A DNA stretch of 64,000 nt from NCEH01 sp043195135 (GCF_043195135.1 NZ_JBAFWP010000005.1); one strand, 5' to 3'; positions 1 through 11,786 are shown, counted from the stretch's first letter. Numbers and translations: made by a program. Notes: generated by a model not told the origin, from the sequence alone.

Positions 1-456
1 AGGTACCCGGGCGCTGGTTTCCGAGCGCCTGGGCCCAGCTTTGTCCGCCTGCGGAGCGCGAAAAAAGTGGCGGCCGGTTCCGCCGGAATGAGGTTTTTGT
101 CTCCCAGGAAGCTCCGCGCGCACCCGCCGACGAGCGCCGCGCCGCGCACGCACGTTCATCCAGCCCCAGCTCGGACGCCTCCCCTTCCAATGGGAAAACC
201 CGCGACGGAAAGCGGGATGTTGGAGGTGAATCGCGCGTCGCGCGCGAGGGACGGCGCGGAGGCGGCCGGCGAAAACGTGTCGCGGCAATGCTTTGCGGCT
301 TCGCCATGCTTTTGCCTTGTCCGCCCCTTCACATCCCGCCGCGTTCGCGCATCGAAGTCGTCTCATTGACGAGGCCACAGGGTGCCGTCATGGTCGACTT
401 TCGTCGATTAAGGATGCACGGGCGCGCTGGGCGCGGCATCAGCAAAGGGTCGGGAC
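1..456. other. Upstream spacer, no supported gene
   Basis: I find no convincing gene here. Short open frames exist on both strands, but they have Arg/Pro-rich compositions typical of unused frames in GC-rich DNA. A small inverted repeat (GGCGCT at 10-15, AGCGCC at 24-29) could be the 3' end of a transcript entering from the left, but it has no T-run. The promoter of the downstream M23 peptidase gene is probably in the right half. Confidence 0.5.
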
Positions 457-2460
457 TTGCAGCACAGACGATCGGCCGGCGCCTGGCGGGACGCGACAAG
501 CGCCGCCGGGCTTGGCGACGAGCCCCCGCTCGGCGTCGACGGCGATGAAGAGGAAATCGACCGCCGCCGGATCTCCGTACGCTGGCTCGCCGCCACGCTG
601 CTGACGGGTCTGTGCGGCAGCTTCCTGATGGGCGGTGCCGTCTATGCCGCGCTGGATGGCGACCATCGCTTCGCCTCCTTGCCGGAAACCGTGCGCGCCG
701 CCGTGCGCGGGGCGCTCGCGGCCGGCGAGCGGCCGTCCAATTCCGCCCGCAAGGGCGATCGCATGTCGCTGCTGTCGGAAGCCTCCACCGCGCGGCAGAC
801 CTTTCGCCTGTCGGTCACGACGAAGGTGGGCGACAAGGAGATCATCAAGGTGCGCCCGTTCACCCGGGTGACGGCGAACCTCGCCATGTCCACCACCAGC
901 GTCTCCACCAATATTCCGCGCTTCAACCCCGCGCAGATCGTGTCCCAGTCCGTGGACAAGGAAGAGGCCGCCCCGCAGGCGGAGCCCACGGGCGAAGTCA
1001 CGGTGGTGATGCGCGATCTGTCCAACGCGCCGTCCCACCTCAAGTTCGGTGCGGCGGTGGCGATGGAGGACGTGCTGGTGAAGGTGCGCGAGGTGGCGGA
1101 ACTCGCCCGCGCGCAGCCCGTGCTGGCCGCGAGCCTGCCGCCGGCCTTCACCGGGCTCGGCGCGAAACCCGGTGCCGCCGGCGCGGCCGCGCCCTATCTC
1201 GCCTATGCGACCGAGGGCAATTATCCCGCCGCGGCGGGTGTCGGCCCCAAGGTGGACATGCCCGAGAACGTCAGCTTCCTCGGCAAGACCTCGGACGAGA
1301 CCTCGGGCGGCAATGCCTGGTCGGACCAGACGGTGCTCGTGAAGAAGGGCGATACCATCGTCTCGATCCTCACCGACAACGGCGTCAGCCAGGACGAGGC
1401 GCGCCAGGCTGCTGCGGCGTTCGGCCGGGGGCGCGACGGCACGGTGAAGGACGGCCTTCGCGTGCGCCTGCTGACGCAGGACGGCGCCGACAAGAAGACC
1501 CACCCGCTGCGCATCTCTTTGTTCAGCGACGCCGGGCACGAGGGCACGGTCGCGAAGGCGGACAATGACAAGTTCGTCCAGGTGGCGGAGCCGACCGAAA
1601 CCGATGTGGGCGGCATTTCCGAAGACGTGGACGACGATGACGACGGTCCCGGCATCCGCCTCTATGACAGCCTCTATGAAACCGCGCTGCGCAACGAAGT
1701 GCCGCGCAATATCATCGCCGATCTGGTGCGCGTCTATTCCTTCGATGTGGATTTCCAGCGCCGGGTGAAGCCGGGCGACAATTTCGAGGTGCTGTACACC
1801 GAGGACGGCGGCGACGAGGAAGTGCTGTTCGCCGCGCTCAGCACCAATGGCGAAACCCGCCGCTACTACCGGTTCCAGACCTCCGACGACGGGCTGGTCG
1901 ATTATTACGACGAGGACGGCAAGAGCGCGAAGAAGTTCCTGGTGCGCAAGCCCATGGCGGGCGGCATCATGCGCTCGCCGTTCGGATATCGCCGCCATCC
2001 CATCCTCGGCTATTCCAAGCTGCACACCGGCGTCGATTGGGCGGATGCGGTCGGCACGCCCATCTATGCCGCCGGCAACGGCACGATCATCTATGCCAAT
2101 TGGAAATCCGGTTACGGGCGGCATACGGAGATCCAGCATGCCAACGGCTATGTGACCACCTATTCCCACCAATCCGGCTTCGCGAAGGGCATTCGCGAGG
2201 GGGTCCAGGTGCGCCAAGGCCAGGTCATCGGCTATCTCGGCTCCTCCGGCCTCTCCACCGGGCCGCACCTGCATTATGAGGTGAAGATCAACGGCTCGTT
2301 CGTGGACCCGATGCGCGTGAAGCTGCCGCGCGGGCGCGCCCTCGACGGGCGCTTCCTCGCGGAGTTCAGGAAAGAGCGCGAGCGCATCGAGCTTCTGCTC
2401 AGCCACGCCCCGGTGCCGCCGAAGGTGGCCTCGGCCGCAAGCATCAACCGCACCAAATAA
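457..2460 (+). CDS. M23 family metallopeptidase, membrane-anchored
   Basis: This is a 667-residue cell-wall endopeptidase of the LytM/M23 family, expected to cut peptidoglycan peptide bridges in the periplasm, or to be a LytM-type divisome factor. A hydrophobic segment at about residues 48-70 is a signal anchor. A long acidic, low-complexity central part leads to a C-terminal M23 domain (about 500-625). The zinc ligands are visible: H523 and D527 in HTGVDW, and H604/H606 in GPHLHYE. The start is a TTG with AAAGGG seven bases upstream, chosen because the reading frame has no earlier plausible start; a later start would lose part of the cytoplasmic N-terminus only. It stands alone, with a secreted unknown 90 bp downstream. 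All metal ligands are intact, so it is probably an active enzyme rather than an EnvC/NlpD-type activator. Confidence 0.9.
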   Translation: MQHRRSAGAWRDATSAAGLGDEPPLGVDGDEEEIDRRRISVRWLAATLLTGLCGSFLMGGAVYAALDGDHRFASLPETVRAAVRGALAAGERPSNSARKGDRMSLLSEASTARQTFRLSVTTKVGDKEIIKVRPFTRVTANLAMSTTSVSTNIPRFNPAQIVSQSVDKEEAAPQAEPTGEVTVVMRDLSNAPSHLKFGAAVAMEDVLVKVREVAELARAQPVLAASLPPAFTGLGAKPGAAGAAAPYLAYATEGNYPAAAGVGPKVDMPENVSFLGKTSDETSGGNAWSDQTVLVKKGDTIVSILTDNGVSQDEARQAAAAFGRGRDGTVKDGLRVRLLTQDGADKKTHPLRISLFSDAGHEGTVAKADNDKFVQVAEPTETDVGGISEDVDDDDDGPGIRLYDSLYETALRNEVPRNIIADLVRVYSFDVDFQRRVKPGDNFEVLYTEDGGDEEVLFAALSTNGETRRYYRFQTSDDGLVDYYDEDGKSAKKFLVRKPMAGGIMRSPFGYRRHPILGYSKLHTGVDWADAVGTPIYAAGNGTIIYANWKSGYGRHTEIQHANGYVTTYSHQSGFAKGIREGVQVRQGQVIGYLGSSGLSTGPHLHYEVKINGSFVDPMRVKLPRGRALDGRFLAEFRKERERIELLLSHAPVPPKVASAASINRTK

Positions 2461-2549
2461 GCCCGCCTTCGACGCCGGGCGCGGCCTGCGGGTGCGCGGC
2501 CGGCGTCTTCGGATAGACGGCTCCCCGCCGCGCGAACCACGAGTTTTCC

Positions 2550-3470
2550 ATGAAACTGTCCGCGCCCCGCGCCAACCGGCGGATCGCCTGGGCTCTGCTG
2601 CTGGCCGCCGCGCTTCCCGCAGCGGCTTTTGCCGGAACCGCCGAGGATGCCTATATCGCCTCCCGCGATGCCCATGTCGCCGCCATCGTCGCGGCGGAAA
2701 AGGCGGGGGCGGACAATGACGCCGTCTTCAAGCAGGACGAACGCGCCCGCGCCGATCTCGGGGCGCAGATGAAGGCCCTGCTCGGGCCGCTGTCCTTCCC
2801 CGGCCTGGAAAAGACCCCGAGCTTCTCGCCCGGCGCCTTGTACGACGGCGATCTGGAAAGCGGGCGGCCGGACGGGCTGCTGTTCCACGACAAGACGTAT
2901 GAGACGCGCATCTTCGTCTCGCCGGAACCGGTCCTCGCCAATTGGGTGGGGCATGAGGCGGAGAACCTGGGCCTGCGCGCGGGCGAGGGGCTGGACAGCG
3001 CGCTCAAGTGGGACCCCTTCTATACCCAGGCCACCGGAAGCGATGCCGCCTTCGAGGGATATGTGGCTCTGCCCCTCCCCGCGCAGGACGGCGAAACGCT
3101 CCATGCCACACTCGGATTGTTCGCCCAGGGCGATATCGGCAATGTGCCGCCGGATGTGATCGTGATCGGCCGTCGTTCCGGCGGCCGGGTGAGCGTCGGC
3201 ACGACCCCCGTTCCGGAGGCGTCCAAGCTCATCCCCGTCTGCACCAAGGTGTGGAAAGACTTCGAATCCCGGGCGAACGCTTTGTTCGCCGCGGTCCAGA
3301 AAGGTGGAAAAGGGACGGACGATCCACGGTGGGACAAGGCCAACGCCTTGAGGGACGAGGGGGCCACCGCCGTGCGCGCATGCTATACGCGGGAGATCGT
3401 GACCCAGCCGCAGTTCGCCGCCGTGCTCAAGAAGGCCGATGCCCTGTTGCAGAAGATGCGCGGCAACTAA
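2550..3470 (+). CDS. Secreted hypothetical protein
   Basis: This is a 306-residue protein with a clear Sec signal peptide: basic N-terminus (KLSAPRANRR), hydrophobic core LLLAAALPAAAFA, and a probable cut after AFA near residue 30. The mature part has no motif I recognise. It is a soluble mixed alpha/beta sequence with two cysteines (in IPVCTKV and RACYTRE) that could form a disulfide in the periplasm. It follows the M23 peptidase by 90 bp on the same strand and may be cotranscribed with it, which would suit an envelope role, but that is only context. A hairpin lies between its end and the convergent clpB gene. Confidence 0.8.
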   Translation: MKLSAPRANRRIAWALLLAAALPAAAFAGTAEDAYIASRDAHVAAIVAAEKAGADNDAVFKQDERARADLGAQMKALLGPLSFPGLEKTPSFSPGALYDGDLESGRPDGLLFHDKTYETRIFVSPEPVLANWVGHEAENLGLRAGEGLDSALKWDPFYTQATGSDAAFEGYVALPLPAQDGETLHATLGLFAQGDIGNVPPDVIVIGRRSGGRVSVGTTPVPEASKLIPVCTKVWKDFESRANALFAAVQKGGKGTDDPRWDKANALRDEGATAVRACYTREIVTQPQFAAVLKKADALLQKMRGN

Positions 3471-3478
3471 CCGGCGAC

Positions 3479-3507
3479 AAAAAAGGGCCCTCCCGATGGG
3501 AGAGCCC
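3479..3507 (-). terminator. Intrinsic terminator of clpB
   Basis: Read on the minus strand, a ten-base stem (GGGCTCTCCC / GGGAGGGCCC, one G-U pair) with a three-base loop is followed directly by TTTTTT. It lies 60 bases after the clpB stop codon. On the plus strand the same hairpin is preceded, not followed, by the A-run, so it mainly serves clpB, though it may also slow transcription from the convergent gene. Confidence 0.85.
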
Positions 3508-3566
3508 TCCATGTCGCGCCGGAACCGCGTTTCACAAACCGGCACCGGCGGCGGGCGGCCGGCGCG

Positions 3567-6203
<2,637 letters not shown>

Positions 6204-6517
6204 GTCGTTCCTCCTCGGCGCCCCCGCCGCCTTGAAGAAGCACGACGGGGAACGATCGGATGCGGCTCCGGTATCCCCGGCCGCCGCAGCGGTCGCGCTT
6301 GGCGCGCCGCCGTTGGGGGATGTGGGGATGCCCGATGCACAGCGGAAGGGGGTGAGGCCCCTCCCGTGGCGGGAATTTTCCATCGCGCCCGCTCCGCCGC
6401 CTTGATGCGGATCAGGCGCCTGCGCATCGGCGCGCGGCCTTGTGCGCGGAGCGGCCCTTGACCGGCCCGCACCGCAATGCGAGCCATACGCATTGCGCCA
6501 GTCGAGGAACCCCTTTC
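6204..6517. promoter_or_regulatory. Divergent promoter region clpB / MOSC gene
   Basis: This 314-bp gap between two divergently transcribed genes must contain both promoters. clpB is normally under RpoH control in alphaproteobacteria. I see only a weak CCCCACAT-like -10 on the minus strand near 6325-6335 and no matching CTTGAA -35, so no promoter is called. No gene or RNA is recognisable. Confidence 0.4.
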
Positions 6518-7315
6518 ATGAGCGCGCCCGCCGCGACCCTCACCGCCATCAACCGCTATCCTGTGAAGGGCTTTTCTCCCGAACCGATGGATTCCGTCGA
6601 CTTGGCTGCCGGCGATTTCTTCCCCGGCGACCGGCTCTATGCGGTGGAGAACGGGCCGAGCGGCTTCGATCCCGCCGCGCCCGCGTACAAGGAGAAGACC
6701 GCCTTCGTCGTGCTGATGCGCAATGCCCGCATCGCCGCGCTGCGCACGCGCTACGATGCCGCGAGCAAGGTGTTCTCGCTCTCGAAGGACGGCGTTGAAC
6801 TGGCGCGGGGCGATCTTTCGACCGAGGCGGGGCGCGCGGCCGTCGAGGACTTTCTCACCTTGTTCATGGAGAGCGAGGCGCGCGGTCCGCTGAAGCTGCT
6901 CACCGCGCCGCAGGGACATCGCTTCATGGATTCCCTGCGCTCCGGCTTCGTCTCGCTGCTCAATCTCGCCAGCGTGCGCGACCTGGAGGCGAAGATGGGT
7001 GCGCAGATCGACCCGATCCGCTTCCGCATGAACCTGCATCTCGACGGCCTGCCGGCCGGCGCCGAGCTGGAGCTTGCCGGCCAGACGCTCGCCATCGGCG
7101 ATCAGGTGCGCCTGGAAGTGCTCAAGCGCACGGAGCGTTGCGCCGCCACCAGCGTCAATCCCACCACGGCGGAACGCGACCTCAACATCGTCAAGGGCCT
7201 CGCCAAGGGTTATGGCCACACCGACTGCGGCATCTATGCCAAGGTCGTGGCGGGCGGGCGCATCGCGCCCGGCGACGCCATCCGCCTGGTGCAACCGCGC
7301 CTCGATCTCGCATGA
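6518..7315 (+). CDS. MOSC domain-containing protein
   Basis: This is a 265-residue protein of the MOSC (molybdenum cofactor sulfurase C-terminal) family. It has an N-terminal MOSC_N beta-barrel part beginning INRYPVKGFSPEPMD and a C-terminal MOSC domain. The conserved cysteine is in KRTERCAATSVNP, followed by the family-typical TDCGIYAKV. Such proteins carry sulfur or bind Moco and are linked to mARC-type reductases; the substrate cannot be told from sequence. The ATG at 6518 with GAGGAAC upstream is preferred over an in-frame start at 6440 because it gives the usual short N-terminus. Its stop overlaps the next gene's start (ATGA), so the two are translationally coupled. Confidence 0.85.
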   Translation: MSAPAATLTAINRYPVKGFSPEPMDSVDLAAGDFFPGDRLYAVENGPSGFDPAAPAYKEKTAFVVLMRNARIAALRTRYDAASKVFSLSKDGVELARGDLSTEAGRAAVEDFLTLFMESEARGPLKLLTAPQGHRFMDSLRSGFVSLLNLASVRDLEAKMGAQIDPIRFRMNLHLDGLPAGAELELAGQTLAIGDQVRLEVLKRTERCAATSVNPTTAERDLNIVKGLAKGYGHTDCGIYAKVVAGGRIAPGDAIRLVQPRLDLA

Positions 7316-8676
7316 GCGCGCCTGGCGTGAGCGCGCCTGGCGTGAGGGCGCCCGGCATGAACGCGCGCGGCCTGCTGATCGCCGCGCCGCGCTCCGGCTC
7401 GGGCAAGACCACGGTGACGCTCGGCCTGCTCGCCGCCTTCGCGCGGCGCGGGGTGCAGGTGCGCGCCGCGAAATCGGGGCCGGACTATATCGACCCGGCC
7501 TTCCATGCCGCCGCCACGGGGCGGCCCGGCCTCAATCTCGACAGCTGGGCCATGCCGCCGGCGCTGCTGGAGACGCTCGCGGCCGATGCGGCGGCGGGCG
7601 GCGAGCTGCTGGTGGTGGAAGGGGCCATGGGCCTGTTCGACGGCGTTCCCGGTATGGAAGGCCGCTCCGGCGCGGGCGCGGATGTGGCGGCGCTCCTGAA
7701 CATCCCGGTGCTGCTGGTGCTCGACGTCTGCGGCCAGTCGCAGACCGCCGCCGCCGTGGCGCGGGGATTTGCCACCCATGACCCGCGCGTGCGGATCGGC
7801 GGGCTGATCCTCAACCGGGTCGGCAGCGAACGGCACACCCGCCTCGTGACCCAATCCATGGCGCCGCTCGGCATTCCCGTGCTCGGCGCCATTCCCCGCA
7901 CCGACACGCTGGTTCTGCCCGAGCGTCATCTCGGGCTCGTCCAGGCGGGGGAACATGCGGATCTCGCCGCCCGCTATGCCGCGCTTGCCGACATGGCGGA
8001 TGCGCATTGCGATCTTGATGCCATCCTGGCCCTTGCAGCCCCGCTCGCCGCCCTGCCCGCGCATGACGGCGCGCCGAACCTGCCGCCGCCCGGCCAGCGG
8101 ATCGCGCTCGCGCAGGATGCCGCCTTCAGCTTCGTCTATGCGCACCTGCTGCAATCCTGGCGGCAGAGGGGCGCAGAGATTCACCCCTTCTCCCCCCTCG
8201 CCGACGAGGCGCCGGACCCGGGTTGCGACGTCTGCTGGCTGCCCGGCGGCTATCCCGAACTGCACGCCGGCCCGCTGGCGGCGGCGGCGCGCTTCAAGGC
8301 GGGAATGCGGGCGTTCGCCCAGTCGAAGCCGGTGCACGGGGAATGCGGTGGCTACATGGCCCTCGGCGCGGCCCTCACCGATGCATCGGGCACCGCGCAT
8401 GAGATGCTCGGCCTGCTCGACCTGGAGACCAGCTTCGCCAAGCGCAAGATGAATCTGGGCTATCGCGAGGCGCGCCTGATCGCCCCTTCCCCGCTCGGCC
8501 CGGAAGGCACGCGGCTGCGCGGGCACGAATTCCATTATGCCACCATCCTCACCCGCGGCGCCGACGCGCCCCTGGCCGAACTGAGCGATTCCCAGGGCCA
8601 GCCGCTCGGCCCCTCCGGCAGCCGGCGCGGAAGGGTCACCGGCGCCTTCTTCCATGCGATCGCGCCGTCGGGATAG
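7312..8676 (+). CDS. cobB: Cobyrinate a,c-diamide synthase, CobB/CbiA family
   Basis: This 454-residue enzyme amidates the a and c carboxylates of (hydrogeno)byrinic acid with glutamine and ATP in cobalamin synthesis. The N-terminal dethiobiotin-synthetase-like ATPase has the P-loop GSGKTT near residue 28, and the C-terminal class I glutamine amidotransferase domain has its nucleophile in GECGGYMALG. No other cobalamin gene is near; it is instead coupled to a MOSC gene by a 4-bp ATGA overlap. The first codons are made of a 15-bp repeat (7314-7358) encoding an APGV-type pentapeptide, and a second ATG at 7357 begins the conserved part, so translation may start at either. The assignment to family is firm; the pathway step is inferred from family. 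Confidence 0.9.
   Translation: MSAPGVSAPGVRAPGMNARGLLIAAPRSGSGKTTVTLGLLAAFARRGVQVRAAKSGPDYIDPAFHAAATGRPGLNLDSWAMPPALLETLAADAAAGGELLVVEGAMGLFDGVPGMEGRSGAGADVAALLNIPVLLVLDVCGQSQTAAAVARGFATHDPRVRIGGLILNRVGSERHTRLVTQSMAPLGIPVLGAIPRTDTLVLPERHLGLVQAGEHADLAARYAALADMADAHCDLDAILALAAPLAALPAHDGAPNLPPPGQRIALAQDAAFSFVYAHLLQSWRQRGAEIHPFSPLADEAPDPGCDVCWLPGGYPELHAGPLAAAARFKAGMRAFAQSKPVHGECGGYMALGAALTDASGTAHEMLGLLDLETSFAKRKMNLGYREARLIAPSPLGPEGTRLRGHEFHYATILTRGADAPLAELSDSQGQPLGPSGSRRGRVTGAFFHAIAPSG
7314..7358 (+). repeat. 15-bp tandem repeat across the cobB start
   Basis: Two perfect copies of GAGCGCGCCTGGCGT (7314-7328, 7329-7343) and a third diverged copy (7344-7358) ending in CAT. Together they insert three pentapeptide units between the coupled ATG at 7312 and a second in-frame ATG at 7357. 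This looks like replication slippage that duplicated the junction between the two genes without breaking the frame. Confidence 0.8.
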
Positions 8677-8813
8677 GCGCACGCACCGCACAGACCTCTT
8701 TGTGAAGATTTGCGCGCACCGCATGTCTAACCGCGCAGCTTCGGCGTTATAGTTACCACCGTGAGAGCCGGAACGGCCGAGCGAGGAAACGCAGACCCAC
8801 AGGGGAGTGCCAC

Positions 8814-9035
8814 ATGCGGTGCCAGATGAAGGACGACGATTTCCGCCAGGCCATCCTGGAAATTGTCGGTGCCAAGGCAGGCCAGGCAATCATCATCCAG
8901 GTCGTCGGCGGCACGACCATCACCGGCTATGCCCCGCTGAGCGTCGGCCGTGATTATCTGCGCTGCCAGATTGCCGGCGGCGAGAACCAGAAGGAACAGA
9001 TCGTCCCCCTTCATTCCATTACCTGCGTGCGCTGA
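8814..9035 (+). CDS. Small conserved-looking hypothetical protein
   Basis: A 73-residue product with a strong AGGGGAG seven bases before the ATG and ordinary coding character. The sequence reads as an alpha helix (MKDDDFRQAILEIVG) followed by alternating beta strands (IIIQVVGGTTITGYAPL, YLRCQIAGG, QIVPLHSITCVR), like a small SH3/Sm-type barrel. It has three cysteines. No family is recognised. It lies alone, 106 bp before the dehydrogenase gene. Confidence 0.65.
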   Translation: MRCQMKDDDFRQAILEIVGAKAGQAIIIQVVGGTTITGYAPLSVGRDYLRCQIAGGENQKEQIVPLHSITCVR

Positions 9036-9141
9036 CCGGCGCATCGCCCCTGTCTTCGCCTTGCCCGAGGCCGCCCCGCACGCGGTGCGTCTGCTCGGAC
9101 ATTTATGCTTGTTTCACGACCCGTATCCTCAGGAGCACTCC

Positions 9142-10617
9142 ATGCCCGCTCTCGCCCCCATACCCGGCAATACGCCCGCCTTCCCCTTGATGCGGGAACA
9201 GAACCTTGTCGGCGGCCAGTGGATCGATGCCGACGGTGGCAGCACCCTCACCGTCGAGAACCCGGCCACCGGCGACCTGCTCGGCACCGTCCCGCATGCC
9301 GGCGCCGCCGAGACCCGCCGCGCCATCGAGGCCGCGGCCGCGGCCCTGCCCGCCTGGCGCGCCAAGACCGCTGCCGAGCGCGCGATCCTGCTGCACAAGC
9401 TGGCCGACCTGATCCTCGCCAACCAGGAGGAGCTGGCCTCCATCCTCACCAGCGAGCAGGGCAAGCCGCTGGCCGAGGCGCGCGGCGAGGTCGGCGCTTC
9501 CGCCGCCTATGTGCGCTGGTTCGCGGAAGAAGCCCGCCGCCTTTATGGCGACGTGATCCCCTCCCCCTGGCCCGGCCGCCGCATCCTCGTCACCAAGGAG
9601 CCGGTGGGCGTGGTCGCGGCGATCACCCCGTGGAACTTCCCCTCCTCCATGCTCTCGCGCAAGATCGGCGCGGCGCTGGCCGCCGGCTGCACCGTGGTGT
9701 GCAAGCCCTCCGAGCTGACCCCCTATTCGGGCCTCGCCTGGGGCGTGCTGGCGGAGAAGGCCGGCATTCCGGCCGGTGTCATCAATATCGTGACCGGCGA
9801 TGCCAAGGCGATCGGCGGCGAGATGACCTCCAACCCGACCGTGCGCAAGGTCACCTTCACCGGCTCCACCCCAGTGGGCAAGCTGCTGATGAAGCAGTCC
9901 GCCGACACCATGAAGAGGATCTCGCTGGAACTGGGCGGCAACGCGCCTTTCCTGGTGTTCGACGACGCCGACCTCGACGCGGCCATTGAAGGCGCCATCG
10001 CCTCCAAGTATCGCAACGCCGGGCAGACCTGCGTGTGCGCCAACCGCTTCTATGTCCAGGCCGGCATCTATGACGCCTTCATCGAGAAGTTCGTCGCCGC
10101 CTCCAAGACGCTGAAGATCGGCAACGGCTTCGACGACGGTGTGGTGGCCGGCCCGCTGATCGAGGAAAAGGCCGTCGCCAAGGTCGAGCGCCTGCTGAAG
10201 GATGCGGTCGACAAGGGCGGCACGGTCGTCACCGGCGGCAAGCGCAGCCCGCTCGGCGGCACCTTCTTCGAGCCCACCGTGATCGCGAATGCCACCGCCG
10301 ACATGGCGTTCGCCCGCGAGGAGATTTTCGGGCCCATGGCGCCCGTGTTCAAGTTCGAGACCGAGGAAGAGGCCGTGCGCCTCGCCAATGCCACCGAATA
10401 CGGCCTCGCCTGCTATTTCTTCACCAAGGATCTCGGCCGCGCCTTCCGGGTGGCCGAGGCGCTGGAATATGGCCAGGTGGGCGTCAATGCCGGCGTTATC
10501 ACCTCCGAAGTCGCCCCGTTCGGCGGCTATAAGGAGAGCGGCGTCGGCCGCGAGGGCTCCAAGTACGGCTGCGACGAATATCTGAACATCAAGTACATGT
10601 GCCTCGCCGGCCTGTGA
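9142..10617 (+). CDS. gabD: NAD(P)-dependent succinate-semialdehyde dehydrogenase family
   Basis: This 491-residue aldehyde dehydrogenase most resembles GabD, which oxidises succinate semialdehyde to succinate in GABA breakdown. Visible ALDH motifs are PWNFPSSM, FTGSTPVGK (cofactor binding), the general base in LELGGNAP and the catalytic cysteine in NAGQTCVCANRF, with the second cysteine two residues on, as in GabD enzymes. The ATG at 9142 with AGGAG upstream gives the family-length N-terminus; an earlier in-frame start would add about 64 unlike residues. It is monocistronic with its own terminator. Glutarate-semialdehyde activity is an alternative, since no gabT neighbour is present to fix the substrate. 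Confidence 0.9.
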   Translation: MPALAPIPGNTPAFPLMREQNLVGGQWIDADGGSTLTVENPATGDLLGTVPHAGAAETRRAIEAAAAALPAWRAKTAAERAILLHKLADLILANQEELASILTSEQGKPLAEARGEVGASAAYVRWFAEEARRLYGDVIPSPWPGRRILVTKEPVGVVAAITPWNFPSSMLSRKIGAALAAGCTVVCKPSELTPYSGLAWGVLAEKAGIPAGVINIVTGDAKAIGGEMTSNPTVRKVTFTGSTPVGKLLMKQSADTMKRISLELGGNAPFLVFDDADLDAAIEGAIASKYRNAGQTCVCANRFYVQAGIYDAFIEKFVAASKTLKIGNGFDDGVVAGPLIEEKAVAKVERLLKDAVDKGGTVVTGGKRSPLGGTFFEPTVIANATADMAFAREEIFGPMAPVFKFETEEEAVRLANATEYGLACYFFTKDLGRAFRVAEALEYGQVGVNAGVITSEVAPFGGYKESGVGREGSKYGCDEYLNIKYMCLAGL

Positions 10618-10644
10618 GCCAGCAGGCACAATGCGGAATGAGAC

Positions 10645-10670
10645 GGGGCGCTTCGGCGCCCCTTTTCTTT
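10645..10670 (+). terminator. Intrinsic terminator after the SSADH gene
   Basis: A perfect seven-base stem (GGGGCGC / GCGCCCC) closed by a TTCG tetraloop and followed by TTTTCTTT, 27 bases after the dehydrogenase stop codon. Confidence 0.93.
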
Positions 10671-10751
10671 GCCGCGTCCGCCGGCGGCCTGCCGGCAGGT
10701 CGCGCATGACGATGGCGCGGGCAGGCGGGCCCGTGCTTTGGTGATCCGGCC

Positions 10752-11714
10752 ATGCTCCTGCCGGAAACCGCAATGCTGCCCCTGCGCTCCCTTCCCATCC
10801 TGCTTCTGCTCTGCCTGTCCATGGGTTTGCCGCGCCCCGCCACGGGCGCACCGCTCGCGGTCGAAGTGCGCAACGAGAGCGAGCCGGTGCTGTGCGCGGA
10901 AAAGGACAATGTGGCGCTGACGTTTTCCTCGCCCGAGGTGCGCCGGTTCCGCATCCGCGCCGTGCACCCCGCCTATCTCGGCGCCTTGGTGGCCGACCGG
11001 ACCGAGCCCAATTGGACCGCCTGCGACATGAGCGGCGATCCCTCCTTTCCCGCCACGCCGAAGCGCGTCACCTTCTTCGAGACTCCGGACATGTGGCTGA
11101 CCGGCTATACGTTTCCTGCCTTCTGGCGCCCCGCGGCGGTGCCGGTGCGGGTGGGGGACAGGGTGACGGAGGGCCTCCACATGGTGCAGCTCTGGGTCCG
11201 CAAGGACGAGCGCGCGGAAGAGGTGCTGGTGGTCTATCCGCCCGACGGCTATTGGCGCGCCCGCCCGCTCGCTCCCGCCCATCTGGCGGGCACGGCCTAT
11301 GGCTCCTCGTTCCTGCTCGGGCCGGTCGAAACCGAAGGCCGCCCGCTCGTGAAGCTGAAGGAGATCGCCTTCGAACCGACGACGCGCACGTTCGTGCTGT
11401 CCTTCGCGGGCGGCGGTGCGGCGCGGCTCGCCGTGTCGAGCCTCGACCGCGACGAGATGGTGCTGGACGTGACCCTTGACGCCGCCGTGGCGGGCAAGCC
11501 GTTCGCCGCCCTGCGCTCCATGTATGTCACCGCCTTCAACGCCGACGTGGCGCGGGTCGCCTGGCGCGCGCCGGGAATGAAGGGCTGGGGGGAGGGCGAC
11601 ATCCTCGATTTCAAGGGCGGCCCGGTGCTCGACCTCTGGGCGGGACGGCTCGCGCCCTCGCGCCACAATACCAGCGCGCCGGACATGGTGTTCGGGCCCT
11701 TCCGGGCCGATTGA
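10752..11714 (+). CDS. Exported hypothetical protein
   Basis: A 320-residue protein with a signal peptide (hydrophobic LPILLLLCLSMGLP, likely cut after ATGA near residue 33). The mature part is rich in beta strands and aromatic residues and keeps two cysteines (PVLCAEKD, WTACDMSG) that may pair. I do not recognise the family. A second ATG at 10773 gives a more typical signal peptide and may be the real start. The gene is convergent with the GH13 gene, from which it is separated by a long hairpin. Confidence 0.75.
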   Translation: MLLPETAMLPLRSLPILLLLCLSMGLPRPATGAPLAVEVRNESEPVLCAEKDNVALTFSSPEVRRFRIRAVHPAYLGALVADRTEPNWTACDMSGDPSFPATPKRVTFFETPDMWLTGYTFPAFWRPAAVPVRVGDRVTEGLHMVQLWVRKDERAEEVLVVYPPDGYWRARPLAPAHLAGTAYGSSFLLGPVETEGRPLVKLKEIAFEPTTRTFVLSFAGGGAARLAVSSLDRDEMVLDVTLDAAVAGKPFAALRSMYVTAFNADVARVAWRAPGMKGWGEGDILDFKGGPVLDLWAGRLAPSRHNTSAPDMVFGPFRAD

Positions 11715-11732
11715 GCCGGTCGCGTCTCGCAA

Positions 11733-11768
11733 GGGCGCGAAGCGTGCGCATGCGCGTCCTTCGCGCCC
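11733..11768. terminator. Long hairpin between convergent genes
   Basis: A 36-nt near-continuous hairpin: GGGCGCGAAG (11733-11742) pairs with CTTCGCGCCC (11759-11768), and the inner part contains GCGCATGCGC-type self-complementarity. There is no T-run on either side. It separates two converging genes and probably protects or ends both transcripts, perhaps with Rho. Confidence 0.6.
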
Positions 11769-11786
11769 GCGTGCGACCGCCCGCTG

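Noticed and set aside
67..369. 100-codon frame near the left edge
   Set aside because: Pro/Arg/Ser-rich composition without domain or ribosome site; typical chance frame in GC-rich DNA.
439..2406. 655-codon frame opposite the M23 peptidase
   Set aside because: Antisense shadow of a supported gene with no recognisable domain.
6204..6517. RpoH heat-shock promoter for clpB
   Set aside because: A CCCCACAT-like -10 is present on the minus strand but no CTTGAA-like -35 lies at the required spacing.
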